In this document: in pieces, positions 40,838-50,172 of the stretch
How positions within the stretch are numbered: the stretch's first letter is position 1
How the letters are laid out: each line of letters opens with the position of its first letter
Position numbers and translations under genes: made by a program
Source: Clostridium sp.
GTDB lineage: Bacteria > Bacillota > Clostridia > Lachnospirales > Lachnospiraceae
Direction: 5' to 3'
DNA length: 64,000 nt
NCBI GenBank assembly: GCA_023664385.1
Contig: JAMPFU010000002.1
Location: 62,001 to 126,000 of the forward strand
The notes under the pieces: model-generated
Database searches by the model: none
Told to the model about the DNA's origin: nothing
What the model saw: the letters and a program-made list of their open reading frames with translations, nothing else

Positions 40838-41596
40838 CTATGCCGTTGGCGCCATAAGTATTGTTCCGGTTCCACGATATACATTGACAAGTCCTTCACC
40901 TGATACCGCTGAACCGATAAGGCTTTTCGTTGACTTTTCTACGGTAAACTCAAGCGTTGACGACCATGCAATTGCCATGTTTCCGTCAATCTTGACAACA
41001 TCGTCCTGAAGGTTAAATTGTATAAGCTCCGCCTGTGGCACAGGGCTCTCCAGTATCGCAAGTCCCTGACCGTTAAGTGAAAGGTTAAATAAGCCCTCTC
41101 TGCCGAACACAGCGGAGGATATATTGCTTCTTGCAACAATCTTATGCTGCAGGCTGCTATCGCTTACAAGAAATAGTCCGTCGTCTAATACGATGCTTCC
41201 ACCCCACTGACCTACGTCTACAGAAATAAGATGCTTATATGTAGGCTCTAACATAAGAAGTCCCTGTCCTGAATACTCAGGCTTTACGGCTGACTCTCCC
41301 GTAACAGCTCCTCCTACCACCTTACCGAGGAAGTTTCCTACGCCCTTAACGCCGCTGGACATCTGTACATTTCCAAGCATCCACTGCATTTCCCCTGCCT
41401 GAACGGTACAGCCCGTATTGTTAAGCTCAACTAATACCTGTCTCTTTTTTACGTTCATCTCTGACGCAAAATAAGCCGTCTCAGCCATTTGCGGCGACAC
41501 GGATAAATCCTTCTGATGCTCAAAAATCTTGTACTGTCCAAACTGGGCAATACAAATCATGTTCTGATTGTCATAAAAATTGTTTAATTGAAACAT
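40838..41596 (-). CDS. AIM24-family protein, copy 1
   Basis: A 252-residue AIM24 (DUF124) protein without signal peptide: YFASEMNVKKRQVLVELNNT, WMLGNVQMSSGVKGVGNF, LLMLEPTYKHL. It lacks the low-complexity tail of its tandem paralogue. The ATG at 41596 follows GGAGG. The pair probably arose by tandem duplication and may form a hetero-oligomeric shell. Function unknown. Confidence 0.85.
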   Translation of the reverse strand: MFQLNNFYDNQNMICIAQFGQYKIFEHQKDLSVSPQMAETAYFASEMNVKKRQVLVELNNTGCTVQAGEMQWMLGNVQMSSGVKGVGNFLGKVVGGAVTGESAVKPEYSGQGLLMLEPTYKHLISVDVGQWGGSIVLDDGLFLVSDSSLQHKIVARSNISSAVFGREGLFNLSLNGQGLAILESPVPQAELIQFNLQDDVVKIDGNMAIAWSSTLEFTVEKSTKSLIGSAVSGEGLVNVYRGTGTILMAPTA

Positions 41597-41687
41597 TGTA
41601 ATCCTCCCTTAAAATAATGTGCTGTGTACATTGTACCATATCATCAAGCTTTTGTCAGTTATATTTCTGCATGCTTTCGTCGTTAAT

Positions 41688-43601
41688 TTATACCGATACA
41701 TTCTGTTTTCCGTGCAGGTAAATGAGTAGCACCGATATGTCCGCAGGCGACACGCCCGATATTCGTGATGCCTGCCCGATGGAAGCCGGTCTTATCTCTG
41801 ATAACTTCTGACGTGCCTCCTTTCTTAAATTTGACACGTCATCATAGTTAATATCTGACGGAATTTGTTTCTTCTCAAGCTTTTTGAACTGCTCTACCTG
41901 CTGTCTCTGTCTTGTTATATACCCCTCGTACTTAATGTTTATGTTTATTTGATTGATAATCTCATCATCAAGAATTTTATTTTTATCCCTGCCCTCGTCA
42001 ATGGGTTCTACAAGCTCGTAGCTAAGCTCAGGCCTCCGTATCAGCTCGCCGAGGGACACTGCCGTTTTAATCGGCGCGCTATTATGCTCCACAAGAAAAT
42101 CCTGTATTTTCTTTCCTCCGCCTATCATAAGGGAATTGACACGTGCAAGCTCCTCATCGATAAGCTGTCTTTTTCTTGAAAATGCATGATATCTTTCCTC
42201 ATCGATAAGCCCAATGTCATGCCCGATATCCGTAAGCCGAAGGTCTGCGTTATCCTGACGCAAAAGCAGCCTGTACTCCGCACGTGACGTCATCATTCTG
42301 TATGGTTCAAAGTTTTCCTTTGTCACAAGGTCATCTATGAGAACGCCGATATACGCCTGTGAGCGGTCAAGCACAAGCGGTTTTTCCCCTTTCAGCTTTA
42401 ATGCGGCGTTTATGCCTGCCATAATGCCCTGCGCCGCCGCCTCCTCGTACCCTGAGCTTCCATTAATCTGTCCTGCAAAGAAAAGTCCGTCCATCTCTTT
42501 AAGCTCTAAGCTTGCCTTTAAATTGACCGCATTGATGCAGTCATATTCTATTGCGTATGCATTTCTTATTATCTTGACATTTTCAAGTCCCGGCACTGTC
42601 CTTATCATTGCATACTGTACGTCCTCAGGAAGCGAGGAGGACATTCCTCCCATATACATTTCATTTGTAAATTCCCCCTCAGGCTCAATAAAAAGCTGGT
42701 GCCTGTTCTTGTCGGGAAACTTCATCACCTTGTCCTCGATTGACGGACAGTATCTTGGACCCGTCCCCTCGATAAAGCCTGAAAAAAGCGGCGACCTGTC
42801 TATATTTGCCTTTATGATTTCATGGGTTTTTTCATTTGTATATGTAAGCCAGCAGGATATTTGCTCCCTCGCAATATCGTCAGGCTTATTTGTAAATGAA
42901 AACGGAACAATTTTCTCGTCGCCCTTTTGCTCCTCCATCTTGGAAAAATCAATTGTCTTTTTATCAAGCCTTGCAGGTGTTCCTGTTTTAAATCGTCTAA
43001 GCGTAATCCCTGCCTCAAGCATGGAATCAGAAAGATGGTTTGCAGCCATAAGCCCGTTTGGTCCCGTGTGATTTACCACATCGCCGTAAATGCATCTCGC
43101 CTTCAGGTACGTTCCCGTGGCAAGAATAACTACCTTACAATAATACGCTGCCCCCGAAAATGTTTTCACGCCGCAAATGTGCTTCCTGCCCTCCTCCGTT
43201 TCATACATAAGCTCCACAACCTCTGCCTGACGAAGCGTAAGCTTTTCCGTATTTTGCAGGGTAAGCCTCATCTGCTTTGTATACTCAACCTTATCTGCCT
43301 GCGCCCGAAGGGAATGTACGGCAGGTCCCTTTGACACGTTGAGCATTTTCGACTGTATGTAGGTCTTGTCAATATTTTTTCCCATCTCGCCCCCAAGCGC
43401 ATCAATCTCCCTTACAAGATGCCCCTTGGAGCTTCCTCCAATATTGGGATTGCACGGCATCATTGCAATGCTGTCCATACTAATTGTAAATAAAATTGTT
43501 TCAAAGCCCATTCTTGCAGCCGCAAGCGCCGCCTCGCAGCCGGCGTGTCCAGCTCCGACAACGGCTATATCATAGTGCTCCTCTATATGTGTAGTGCCCA
43601 T
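41688..43601 (-). CDS. mnmG: tRNA uridine-5-carboxymethylaminomethyl modification enzyme MnmG (GidA)
   Basis: FAD-dependent partner of MnmE in forming cmnm5U34 of tRNA anticodons. 637 residues: Rossmann FAD motif [53 protein letters not shown], and a C-terminal helical domain. The ATG at 43601 follows AAGGG; an open frame upstream reaches 43715 without a ribosome site. The partner gene mnmE lies at 48625-49998 on the other strand rather than beside it. Confidence 0.95.
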   Translation of the reverse strand: MGTTHIEEHYDIAVVGAGHAGCEAALAAARMGFETILFTISMDSIAMMPCNPNIGGSSKGHLVREIDALGGEMGKNIDKTYIQSKMLNVSKGPAVHSLRAQADKVEYTKQMRLTLQNTEKLTLRQAEVVELMYETEEGRKHICGVKTFSGAAYYCKVVILATGTYLKARCIYGDVVNHTGPNGLMAANHLSDSMLEAGITLRRFKTGTPARLDKKTIDFSKMEEQKGDEKIVPFSFTNKPDDIAREQISCWLTYTNEKTHEIIKANIDRSPLFSGFIEGTGPRYCPSIEDKVMKFPDKNRHQLFIEPEGEFTNEMYMGGMSSSLPEDVQYAMIRTVPGLENVKIIRNAYAIEYDCINAVNLKASLELKEMDGLFFAGQINGSSGYEEAAAQGIMAGINAALKLKGEKPLVLDRSQAYIGVLIDDLVTKENFEPYRMMTSRAEYRLLLRQDNADLRLTDIGHDIGLIDEERYHAFSRKRQLIDEELARVNSLMIGGGKKIQDFLVEHNSAPIKTAVSLGELIRRPELSYELVEPIDEGRDKNKILDDEIINQININIKYEGYITRQRQQVEQFKKLEKKQIPSDINYDDVSNLRKEARQKLSEIRPASIGQASRISGVSPADISVLLIYLHGKQNVSV

Positions 43602-44091
43602 TGTGTTTTCCCTTTCATATTTTTGGTCTAGTGCGGCATTCGCAGGAGACTTCCAACAAAACAACAGAATAAAAGATAAATGTTTTAGGAAATGATAGCA
43701 CAATAGCGTATACAATGCAAGAACAAAGCGTTTTCGGTGCTGCAGACAATTTCTTTTGCCATGCTGTTATTTAAACTCATTTATGGAGTATATATACGTT
43801 TATTTAATTCATGGCTTCAACTTGTGGTATATTTTATTTTTATGGTTTATTTACAATGTATCTATAGTCTATGGCTTATTTACAAAAATATATTGCATTA
43901 TATACAATCTTGTGTTATCATTTTTCTAAAGCATAAGTCTTTCAATTCTGTTTTGGGGTTTAAATCCCATTCAAAAAATCAGAAAAAATCGGAACTTCGA
44001 TGCTTTGAGTTCATTACATTACAATTTTAGCAGAGAGGTTGTCCGTATTTGGGAAGGATAATGTATGCGGAGTTTGCTAGGGATTTTGTTT
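43602..44091. other. AT-rich intergenic region upstream of mnmG and the Rpn gene
   Basis: About 490 bases with no supported gene. A short direct repeat of the type ATGG-(C/T)-TTATTTACAA occurs near 43849 and 43881. The mnmG promoter (minus) and that of the Rpn gene (plus) should lie here, but no hexamer pair stands out. Confidence 0.4.
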
Positions 44092-44227
44092 CGGATAAGC
44101 GGAAATTTGGTACGAGTGAAAGTCCGGTATAAATGAAATTCGCTACAAGCAAAATTGTGGTACGGATGAAATTCCAATACAAACGGTATTTTATTACAAG
44201 TATAATTCCAGCAAGATAGATTTGGAT
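44092..44227. repeat. Degenerate 17-bp tandem repeat array upstream of the Rpn gene
   Basis: About eight units with a period of 17 bases (one of 16), approximate consensus GGTAC-(A/G)-A-(A/G)-TGAAATTCC. Clear units begin at 44109, 44126, 44160, 44177 and 44194. The period is not a multiple of three, so it is not a coding repeat. The array ends 37 bases before the Rpn start codon. Confidence 0.65.
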
Positions 44228-44263
44228 AACCTCCTGCGGCACTTAGTTAAGGGAGGAAACCAT

Positions 44264-45265
44264 ATGAAAAACAATGAGAAATTAGAACAAGACATGAAGC
44301 AAAAGCTACTTACATGGGAGCAGTGGCAGGAGCTTACAGGCATACAAACAGTGATACGGGAATACAAAGATACGGTATTTCGTATGCTCCTCAGGGACAA
44401 GAGAAAACTGCTTGCACTTTACAACGGCATAAACGGAACAGATTACGACAACCCTGATGACTTGAAAATTGTTACGCTTGAAAATGCCATTTACATGAGC
44501 TGTAAAAACGACGTTGCCTGCGTCATAGACTTTACCCTTGATATGTACGAGCAGCAGTCAACGGTAAATCCAAACATGCCCTTTCGGTATTTGCGATATG
44601 TTTCAAGGGTATTTGAAAAGCTTACGATATATGATAATATTTATTCAAGGAAATTAATTAAGCTTCCCACACCTAAATTTATCGTATTTTACAACGGAAG
44701 CGAACCGCAGCCCGAATGTAGGGAATATAGGTTATCGGACGCATATATGACAAAGACGGAACAGGTAAGCCTTGAGCTTATCGTGACGCAGCTTAACATT
44801 AATGAGGGTTACAACAGTGAATTAATGGAAAAGTGTCCTGACCTGTTCCAGTATATGCAGTATGTTTCAAAAATCAAAGAATATAATAAGGATATGCCCC
44901 TTGAGGAAGCTGTGCCAAAGGCTGTTGATGAATGTATCAATGAAGGGATATTAAAGGAATTTCTTTTGCTAAATAAGGCGGAGGTAGTGAGTATGAGTAT
45001 ATTTGAATATGATGCGGAATTACATATGAAGATGGAGCGTGAGGAAGCATTTGAGGACGGAAGTGAGTATGGGGAAATGAAAAAACTGATAACCCAAGTC
45101 TGCCGTAAATTAAGAAAATCAAAAGAACTAGCTGTTATAGCTGACGAGCTAGAGGAAGATACTTCAGTTATATCAGAAATATGTAAAGCCGCTGAGGATT
45201 TTGCCCCTGATTATAATGAGGAGCTTGTATATGAAGCCTATAAGAAACAGTATATGGTAGTTTAG
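44264..45265 (+). CDS. Rpn-family PD-(D/E)XK nuclease/transposase-like protein
   Basis: A 333-residue member of the Rpn (recombination-promoting nuclease, transposase_31-like) family. The N-terminal nuclease domain has TVFRMLLRDKRKLLALYN, then CVIDFTLDMYEQQSTVNPNM, where Asp and E-x-Q form the metal-binding core, followed by PFRYLRYVSRV. The C-terminal third is helical. The ATG at 44264 follows GGGAGG by 7 bases. A second ribosome site and ATG occur in frame at codon 244. Rpn proteins cut DNA and some defend against phages. Confidence 0.85.
   Translation: MKNNEKLEQDMKQKLLTWEQWQELTGIQTVIREYKDTVFRMLLRDKRKLLALYNGINGTDYDNPDDLKIVTLENAIYMSCKNDVACVIDFTLDMYEQQSTVNPNMPFRYLRYVSRVFEKLTIYDNIYSRKLIKLPTPKFIVFYNGSEPQPECREYRLSDAYMTKTEQVSLELIVTQLNINEGYNSELMEKCPDLFQYMQYVSKIKEYNKDMPLEEAVPKAVDECINEGILKEFLLLNKAEVVSMSIFEYDAELHMKMEREEAFEDGSEYGEMKKLITQVCRKLRKSKELAVIADELEEDTSVISEICKAAEDFAPDYNEELVYEAYKKQYMVV
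44993..45265 (+). CDS. Probable intragenic C-terminal Rpn product (RpnS-like)
   Basis: In frame inside the Rpn gene, an ATG at 44993 is preceded by GGAGG with 8 bases between, as good as any start site in the window. The 90-residue product begins MSIFEYDAELHMKMERE. In E. coli, Rpn genes make a short C-terminal protein from an internal start that neutralises the full-length nuclease. The homologous ORF at 48385, MGIDEYDAELHEKT, also has its own ribosome site at the same place, which supports real use of this start. Confidence 0.6.
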   Translation: MSIFEYDAELHMKMEREEAFEDGSEYGEMKKLITQVCRKLRKSKELAVIADELEEDTSVISEICKAAEDFAPDYNEELVYEAYKKQYMVV

Positions 45266-45334
45266 ACTATTACGGTATTAGTCAAATTGCCCCTTAATTA
45301 AAATGTGGAAAAATTAAAGCATTTATATTAAAAT

Positions 45335-45384
45335 ATCAGGGCTGCCGCTTTACGGATTTACATTCGTTAAAGCGACAGCCCTTT
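45335..45384. terminator. Bidirectional terminator between Rpn and the surface protein
   Basis: CAGGGCTGCCGCTTTACG pairs with CGTTAAAGCGACAGCCCTT with small mismatches; A/T runs on both sides. It serves both converging genes. Same stem family as 33885-33939 and 39872-39921. Confidence 0.8.
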
Positions 45385-45416
45385 CAAAAGTATTTCGTAA
45401 ATTTTATAGGATTAAC

Positions 45417-47693
45417 CTATTTATTTTTCTTTATACGCTGTATTGAGATAACAGCCAAAAAAGCTGATACAAGCATCAAGCTAAACATAACTGCTATCGG
45501 TGCTGCATCTCCCGTATTTGGTGATGCTGTCTGTTTTGTGTTGTCAGCAGCTTTTACTGGTGTTACAGCTACGTCAGGTACATTGGTTTTAGACGGTTCA
45601 ACTATACTAGGCGTATCATTCTTCGACGGCTCAAGCGCAGTTCCATCCTCCACATCCTCGTATATAAGCGTGTAGAATGAAAACTTACCTGTGGTAAATG
45701 TTACCGTATTTGGATTGTCGTCCAAGTCAGGCAATTCCTCTGCTATGCCGTCATGCAATCTTATAATAGAGAATTTCCTGTTGGCAGCCTGAAATTCCTT
45801 TGGCACGTCAATTGTTATTGTTATCTCTTTATCAAGCTTATTCACGTTGCCTGACACAATTCCATCAATGAATTTTACGATGTTCATATCAAGAATTACG
45901 GCAATTTTCCTTTTCTTTGCAGCTGTCTTGATTGCTTCAAGGTCACTTTGTCCAACGCTTGCTTCTGATAGTGCAGCAACGATGAGGTCTACCTTTAAGT
46001 GCTTTCCGCTTTTTATCTCTTCTTTCGTAAATGCTGAGTTGATAAGCTCGTCATAGGCTTCATCATCAAGCTTCAGGTCAGGTGTGGTTTCGTCTACTTT
46101 GTCGATGGAGACGGTTGGGGCATTATCTAACGGCATGAAATCACATTCATAATAATATGACGTCCCGGCGGACCCACCAAGTAATATTCTAAAATCTATT
46201 AGTTGATCTTTTTCACTGTACTCAGAAGATAACCTACAATTTACTCTATATGTTACAGTTTCTCCCGCCTTAATTACACTGCCTCCAATTTCTGTATCAT
46301 CCCATGCCGCATCGTATCCTGTGGACCCATACGGATCATACCAATTAGTAATATTTCTTCCGTCAGGAGCTATTATCAGCATATCTTTTATAGCTTCATC
46401 CTCCGAATCATAATTTTCTGTCGCCCAATAAGATCTTATCGCCTTTAAGCATATATCAAAATCATTTTTATTACTTATCTGTATATAAAAAATTCTTTCT
46501 GTTCCTGCAATGAGATAATTACCATCATAATATACATCTAAGTCAACATTTCCTAAATCTACTTTGGCACTTTCCGATATACAATAATTGCTGTTTTCTA
46601 TGTTTATTACACGGTCATACTCGAAATAAGTCCCAGACTGCCCGCATAATGAAATTATTTTACCAGTATCATCCAGTCTTACAAATTCTATGTATATGTA
46701 CGCCTGAAAATTGCCCTTAAGCTCCACAGGCACCGTATAATTAAAGCAATACCACGCTGTTTCTATATCTGCAGAATGCAAAACGCCTTCATCCGTTAAT
46801 ACACTTTCATCACTGTACCCCCAATATCCCTTTGAGTCATTTGTAATGACATAATCTTTTGCAGGCGAACCTTCGGAAATTTTTTTTTGTACCTCGACAG
46901 AAACGGGTACATTATATTCATTTCCTTTTTCGTCAGTCACATAACCTCTCAGACAGGATAAATAAATATCAAATTCATTATTATTAGTTACTTGTGTCAC
47001 AATCTCGTATTCCCTTTTTCCCTCGGATGAGTTATTATGTGACCAAGATGAAATTCTTACATTCTCTAACTTTTCAACCTCTGCCCCCACAAGCAGTTCT
47101 TCCTCTGATGCGTCCTCGTCGAACAATTCCATATCAGCTTCATTATCTTCTGCCACTTTTTCAGCTTCCTCGTCAGACAGCACCATGTCCTCGTCACGCT
47201 TTTGGGCAGACACCTTACCATCCTCAAGCTCTCCTGCTATATCCGTGTCTGCATCAACCTTTGCAGTATCAACTTTTGCGATACCGTTCTCGTCCCCCTG
47301 TCCATTTTTTTCGTCACTTAAATCTGTACTTGTCTTTTCAGAGGAATTTCCATTGTCTGATACAGCATCAGCATTTGTTACTTTTGAATTATCTGATGCG
47401 TCCACACTTTCATCAGTAACAACCTCTTTCGTTAATATACTATTTTCATCACGTTTCGTTATTTCTTCTGTCGTTTTCTCCGTTGCTTCTTTTGTCTTTT
47501 CCTCTGTTGCCGGTTCCGTTACTTCTTCTGTCAATTCCTCCGTTGCAGCTTCTGAAGTTTCCAGTGCATGCTGCATTTCTTCCTGTGTCATTTCAGCATT
47601 TGGCTCTACTGCCGCACTTGGCAGATTGCTGACACAAATTGTTGCAATGACAAGCACCACGGAAAGCAATGCACTAATCATTCTTCTTTTCAT
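45417..47693 (-). CDS. Sortase-anchored surface protein
   Basis: A 758-residue exported wall protein. N-terminal signal peptide (MKRRMISALLSVVLVIATIC). Residues 30-200 are a low-complexity Glu/Thr/Asp/Ala/Ser stretch with repeated TEE-(V/I)-T-(E/K). Two related beta domains follow, each with a block like N-(N/K)-(E/D)-FDI-(Y/C)-L (QVTNNNEFDIYLSCLRGY and QISNKNDFDICLKAIRSYW). The end is an SPNTGD sortase motif, a hydrophobic span and a KKNK tail. The ATG at 47693 follows AGGAGG. Likely an adhesin or scaffold; ligand unknown. Confidence 0.8.
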   Translation of the reverse strand: MKRRMISALLSVVLVIATICVSNLPSAAVEPNAEMTQEEMQHALETSEAATEELTEEVTEPATEEKTKEATEKTTEEITKRDENSILTKEVVTDESVDASDNSKVTNADAVSDNGNSSEKTSTDLSDEKNGQGDENGIAKVDTAKVDADTDIAGELEDGKVSAQKRDEDMVLSDEEAEKVAEDNEADMELFDEDASEEELLVGAEVEKLENVRISSWSHNNSSEGKREYEIVTQVTNNNEFDIYLSCLRGYVTDEKGNEYNVPVSVEVQKKISEGSPAKDYVITNDSKGYWGYSDESVLTDEGVLHSADIETAWYCFNYTVPVELKGNFQAYIYIEFVRLDDTGKIISLCGQSGTYFEYDRVINIENSNYCISESAKVDLGNVDLDVYYDGNYLIAGTERIFYIQISNKNDFDICLKAIRSYWATENYDSEDEAIKDMLIIAPDGRNITNWYDPYGSTGYDAAWDDTEIGGSVIKAGETVTYRVNCRLSSEYSEKDQLIDFRILLGGSAGTSYYYECDFMPLDNAPTVSIDKVDETTPDLKLDDEAYDELINSAFTKEEIKSGKHLKVDLIVAALSEASVGQSDLEAIKTAAKKRKIAVILDMNIVKFIDGIVSGNVNKLDKEITITIDVPKEFQAANRKFSIIRLHDGIAEELPDLDDNPNTVTFTTGKFSFYTLIYEDVEDGTALEPSKNDTPSIVEPSKTNVPDVAVTPVKAADNTKQTASPNTGDAAPIAVMFSLMLVSAFLAVISIQRIKKNK

Positions 47694-47835
47694 TGTATCT
47701 ATCCTCCTAATTCTCATAATTCCAAGCAGAGACTTCGGCAACAGACTGGCTGCCGACGTCCCTACAAGGATGTTATGAGAATCAAGAAAGCTGAATGAAA
47801 GGCATGCGTCCACACCTTCATTCAGCTTATAATAT
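47694..47835 (-). promoter_or_regulatory. Structured 5' leader of the surface protein mRNA
   Basis: Two strong stems on the minus strand. The first pairs AAGCTGAATGAAGG with CCTTTCATTCAGCTT (47828-47815 with 47802-47788, one bulge) and is followed by TTCTTG. The second has ATTCTCATAA with TTATGAGAAT (47782-47773 with 47719-47710) closing over an inner stem TCGGCA/TGCCGA, and ends 5 bases before the AGGAGG. A cis-acting RNA or attenuator is likely; no known riboswitch class fits. Confidence 0.55.
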
Positions 47836-47860
47836 ATATAAGGAATTTGCCCGTCCAAGC

Positions 47861-47888
47861 CTAATAACATCACAATATCACTTGTCAA
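47861..47888 (-). promoter_or_regulatory. Candidate promoter of the surface protein
   Basis: Minus strand -35 TTGACA (47888-47883), 16-bp spacer, -10 TATTAG (47866-47861). Transcripts would carry the two leader hairpins. Confidence 0.55.
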
Positions 47889-48240
47889 ACTTTCGTTCCA
47901 CAAGTATAATATAAAACGTGATGTCTCGCAGGCTTAAAGCGTGCTGATGTGGTACTGGTGATACCATGTTATCCTCTGCAATACGCCAATATTGCAGGGG
48001 AGTTTCATCCATATAACTTTCTTGAATTCTCGACCACATTTTACCATATTAGTATTGTACTTACAAGTAAAATATAGTTATACTTTAAGTTTTTTCATTT
48101 TATCTTCTGCACATTTACGATAAATTTTCCAAAAACCTCTTGCATCCAAAGTACGCATATGGTATCATCTGCTAAAAGCATTATTGTAATTCTTTCATAG
48201 GCAACACCTATTTCATTCACTTCTTCCTGCAACTAGGAGG
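47889..48240. other. Intergenic region with hairpins, no gene
   Basis: About 350 bases between the surface protein promoter and the Rpn remnant. It holds a clear hairpin (CTGCAATA/TATTGCAG, about 47976-47997) and a smaller one (GGTAC...ATACC, about 47951-47966). No open frame with a ribosome site. The hairpins could belong to an unknown RNA on either strand. Confidence 0.4.
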
Positions 48241-48247
48241 AAAGAAA

Positions 48248-48430
48248 ATGGAAAAAGAAACAAATTATGAAAAAATTATAAAAAATGTAAGAACTATATT
48301 TCTCGAGCGTGACGCAACTGACGAAGAATGTTTAATGCTTAAGAAACTGACTTTTTACGAAAAAATAAGAGGGAGGTTGTTGCCATGGGTATCGATGAAT
48401 ATGATGCAGAGCTTCATGAAAAAACCTTGA
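48248..48430 (+). pseudogene. Short ORF at the front of the Rpn remnant
   Basis: A 60-residue ORF, MEKETNYEKIIKNVRTIFLE, with a good GGAGG site. Its 3' part lies over Rpn-derived sequence in the wrong frame: the frame that encodes Rpn-like TDFLRKNKREVVAMGI starts at a stop near 48340. The ORF therefore looks like a fusion of unrelated sequence to a frame-shifted piece of a decayed Rpn gene. It may be translated, but a function is doubtful. Confidence 0.45.
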
Positions 48431-48558
48431 TAGATATCGGTCGTGAGCAGGTTGTGATAAACATGCTAAATGCAGGTGATTTACCGATTGAAAAAATCTC
48501 CGTATATTCAGGACTTACGGTTGAGCAGGTATTGACCTTGAAGGACGAGCTTTCATAA
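48385..48558 (+). CDS. Stand-alone C-terminal Rpn fragment (RpnS-like small protein)
   Basis: A 57-residue ORF, MGIDEYDAELHEKTLIDIGR, ending in IEKISVYSGLTVEQVLTLKDELS. It is homologous to the C-terminal product of the Rpn gene at 44993 (MSIFEYDAELHMKMERE). The ATG at 48385 has GGGAGG 8 bases upstream. The nuclease domain is absent, but this part is intact and keeps its start signal, as expected if the short product is useful on its own. Confidence 0.6.
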   Translation: MGIDEYDAELHEKTLIDIGREQVVINMLNAGDLPIEKISVYSGLTVEQVLTLKDELS

Positions 48559-48624
48559 TTTAAGTTTGCAATCCCTGTATAATGTGTTAAAATTGCACAT
48601 AGAAATTTACAAGGAGAAGCAACC

Positions 48625-49998
48625 ATGACAGACACAATAGCAGCCATTGCAACAGGCATGGGCGGTTCAGGCATCGGCATAATAAGAATAAGCGGCAGCT
48701 TGGCAATCCAAATAGCAGACAGGATTTTCATACCGAACAGTAAAAATAAAAAAGTATCGGACATGCGGACATACACCGCTGCCTTCGGTCACATTTCATA
48801 CGATGGACGTGTGTATGATGAGGCAGTCTGCCTTGTTATGCGCAGTCCCCACTCATATACGACTGAGGATATTGTTGAGCTTGACTGTCACGGAAGCATT
48901 ATCGTGTTAAAACAAATTTTTGACCTTGTCATCCGCATGGGGGCACGGCCTGCCGAGCCTGGCGAATTTACAAAGCGTGCATTTTTAAATGGGCGCATTG
49001 ATATGTCGCAGGCAGAGTCGGTCATGGATCTGATACATTCCAAAAATGAAATGGCTGCCGCCTCCTCCTTAAAACAGCTTAGTGGCGGACTTCGTGATGT
49101 TATAACAGATATGCGGGAAAAGCTTTTGTATAATATCGCATATATAGAATCAGCCCTGGATGACCCTGAAAACTACTCTCTCGACAATTTTCCTACAGAA
49201 CTTATGTCTACTGTTGATAAGCTGTTGATAAGTGTTGATGCCCTCATAAAATCAAGCGCTTCGGGACGTATCATAAGAGAAGGCATACGCACTGTAATCT
49301 TAGGCAGACCTAACGCAGGTAAGTCCTCTGTTTTAAACATGCTTTTGGGAGTCGACCGAGCTATAGTAACAGATATAGAAGGCACTACGAGAGACACCCT
49401 TGAGGAATTTATTAACATTGATGGAATTACGCTTAATATCGTAGATACGGCAGGTATACGTGATACTGAGGATGTAATCGAGCGCATCGGAGTTGATAAA
49501 GCCTTAAGTATAATTTCAGACGCCGATTTGATACTCTATATCGTTGACGGAACTGCTGTTTTAAACGCAAATGACTACAAAATCATGAATGCCGTAAAGG
49601 GCAAAAAAGTCATTACGTTAATCAATAAAAATGACATGGAAATCGTTGTGGATAAAGTGTTGATAAGCTCAAAAATTGATACGGAAATCCTTGAAATATC
49701 AGCCAAATATGGGGACGGAAAGCATGCTTTACATGACACCTTGAAAAAAATGTTTTTTAAGGACAAAATATCTTATAATGATGAATTATATATCACAAAC
49801 CAAAGACATAAAGCCCTTCTCTATGATGCAAAAAAAAGCCTTGCAGCAGTGAAGGAAAGCATAAAAAACGGCATGAGCGAGGACTTTTTTACCATAGACC
49901 TGATGGCAGCATACGAAAGCCTTGGCAAAATAATCGGAGAAGCACTTGAGGATGATTTGGTAAATAAGATCTTCTCTGAATTTTGCATGGGGAAATAA
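48625..49998 (+). CDS. mnmE: tRNA modification GTPase MnmE
   Basis: Works with MnmG in cmnm5U34 synthesis. 457 residues. N-terminal THF-binding domain (GGSGIGIIRISG, EPGEFTKRAFLNGRIDMSQA), G domain with GRPNAGKSS, GTTRDTLEE, DTAGIRDT and NKND, and the C-terminal CMGK end with the essential Cys (usually CIGK). GGAGA ribosome site. It runs opposite to mnmG. Confidence 0.96.
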   Translation: MTDTIAAIATGMGGSGIGIIRISGSLAIQIADRIFIPNSKNKKVSDMRTYTAAFGHISYDGRVYDEAVCLVMRSPHSYTTEDIVELDCHGSIIVLKQIFDLVIRMGARPAEPGEFTKRAFLNGRIDMSQAESVMDLIHSKNEMAAASSLKQLSGGLRDVITDMREKLLYNIAYIESALDDPENYSLDNFPTELMSTVDKLLISVDALIKSSASGRIIREGIRTVILGRPNAGKSSVLNMLLGVDRAIVTDIEGTTRDTLEEFINIDGITLNIVDTAGIRDTEDVIERIGVDKALSIISDADLILYIVDGTAVLNANDYKIMNAVKGKKVITLINKNDMEIVVDKVLISSKIDTEILEISAKYGDGKHALHDTLKKMFFKDKISYNDELYITNQRHKALLYDAKKSLAAVKESIKNGMSEDFFTIDLMAAYESLGKIIGEALEDDLVNKIFSEFCMGK

Positions 49999-50083
49999 CA
50001 CATCCTAGTTTATCCCCACGCTTCGGGTGAAAAAAGACAAATACTATTATGACAATTTCAAAAGAAATGGGTTCTTCAATATC

Positions 50084-50141
50084 AAAAAAAGAGCGATAGG
50101 CATATACAGTCCTGTAAACCGTATATTCCTCCGCTCTTTTT
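50084..50141. terminator. Terminator between mnmE and the 50173 gene
   Basis: AAAAAGAGCG...ATATAC pairs with GTATAT...CGCTCTTTTT around a 13-base loop. T runs on both ends make it fit both converging genes. Confidence 0.8.
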
Positions 50142-50172
50142 CAGCCGGAATGATTATTTAAAATGGAGCTTT

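Noticed and set aside
44092..44227. CRISPR-like array
   Set aside because: Units are contiguous at 17 bp, diverged, with no spacers, and no cas genes are in the window.
47185..47778. 197-codon Ser-rich open frame antisense to the surface protein
   Set aside because: It mirrors the low-complexity Glu/Thr/Asp region of the real gene and has no start signal.
47700..47860. Pieces resembling a cyclic di-GMP-I (GEMM) riboswitch: GGGCAAA, GGACGC and GGCAGCCAG...GTTGCCGAA on the minus strand
   Set aside because: The conserved GCAAAGCC receptor and the GNRA-capped hairpin are absent, and the parts are separated by a strong unrelated hairpin.
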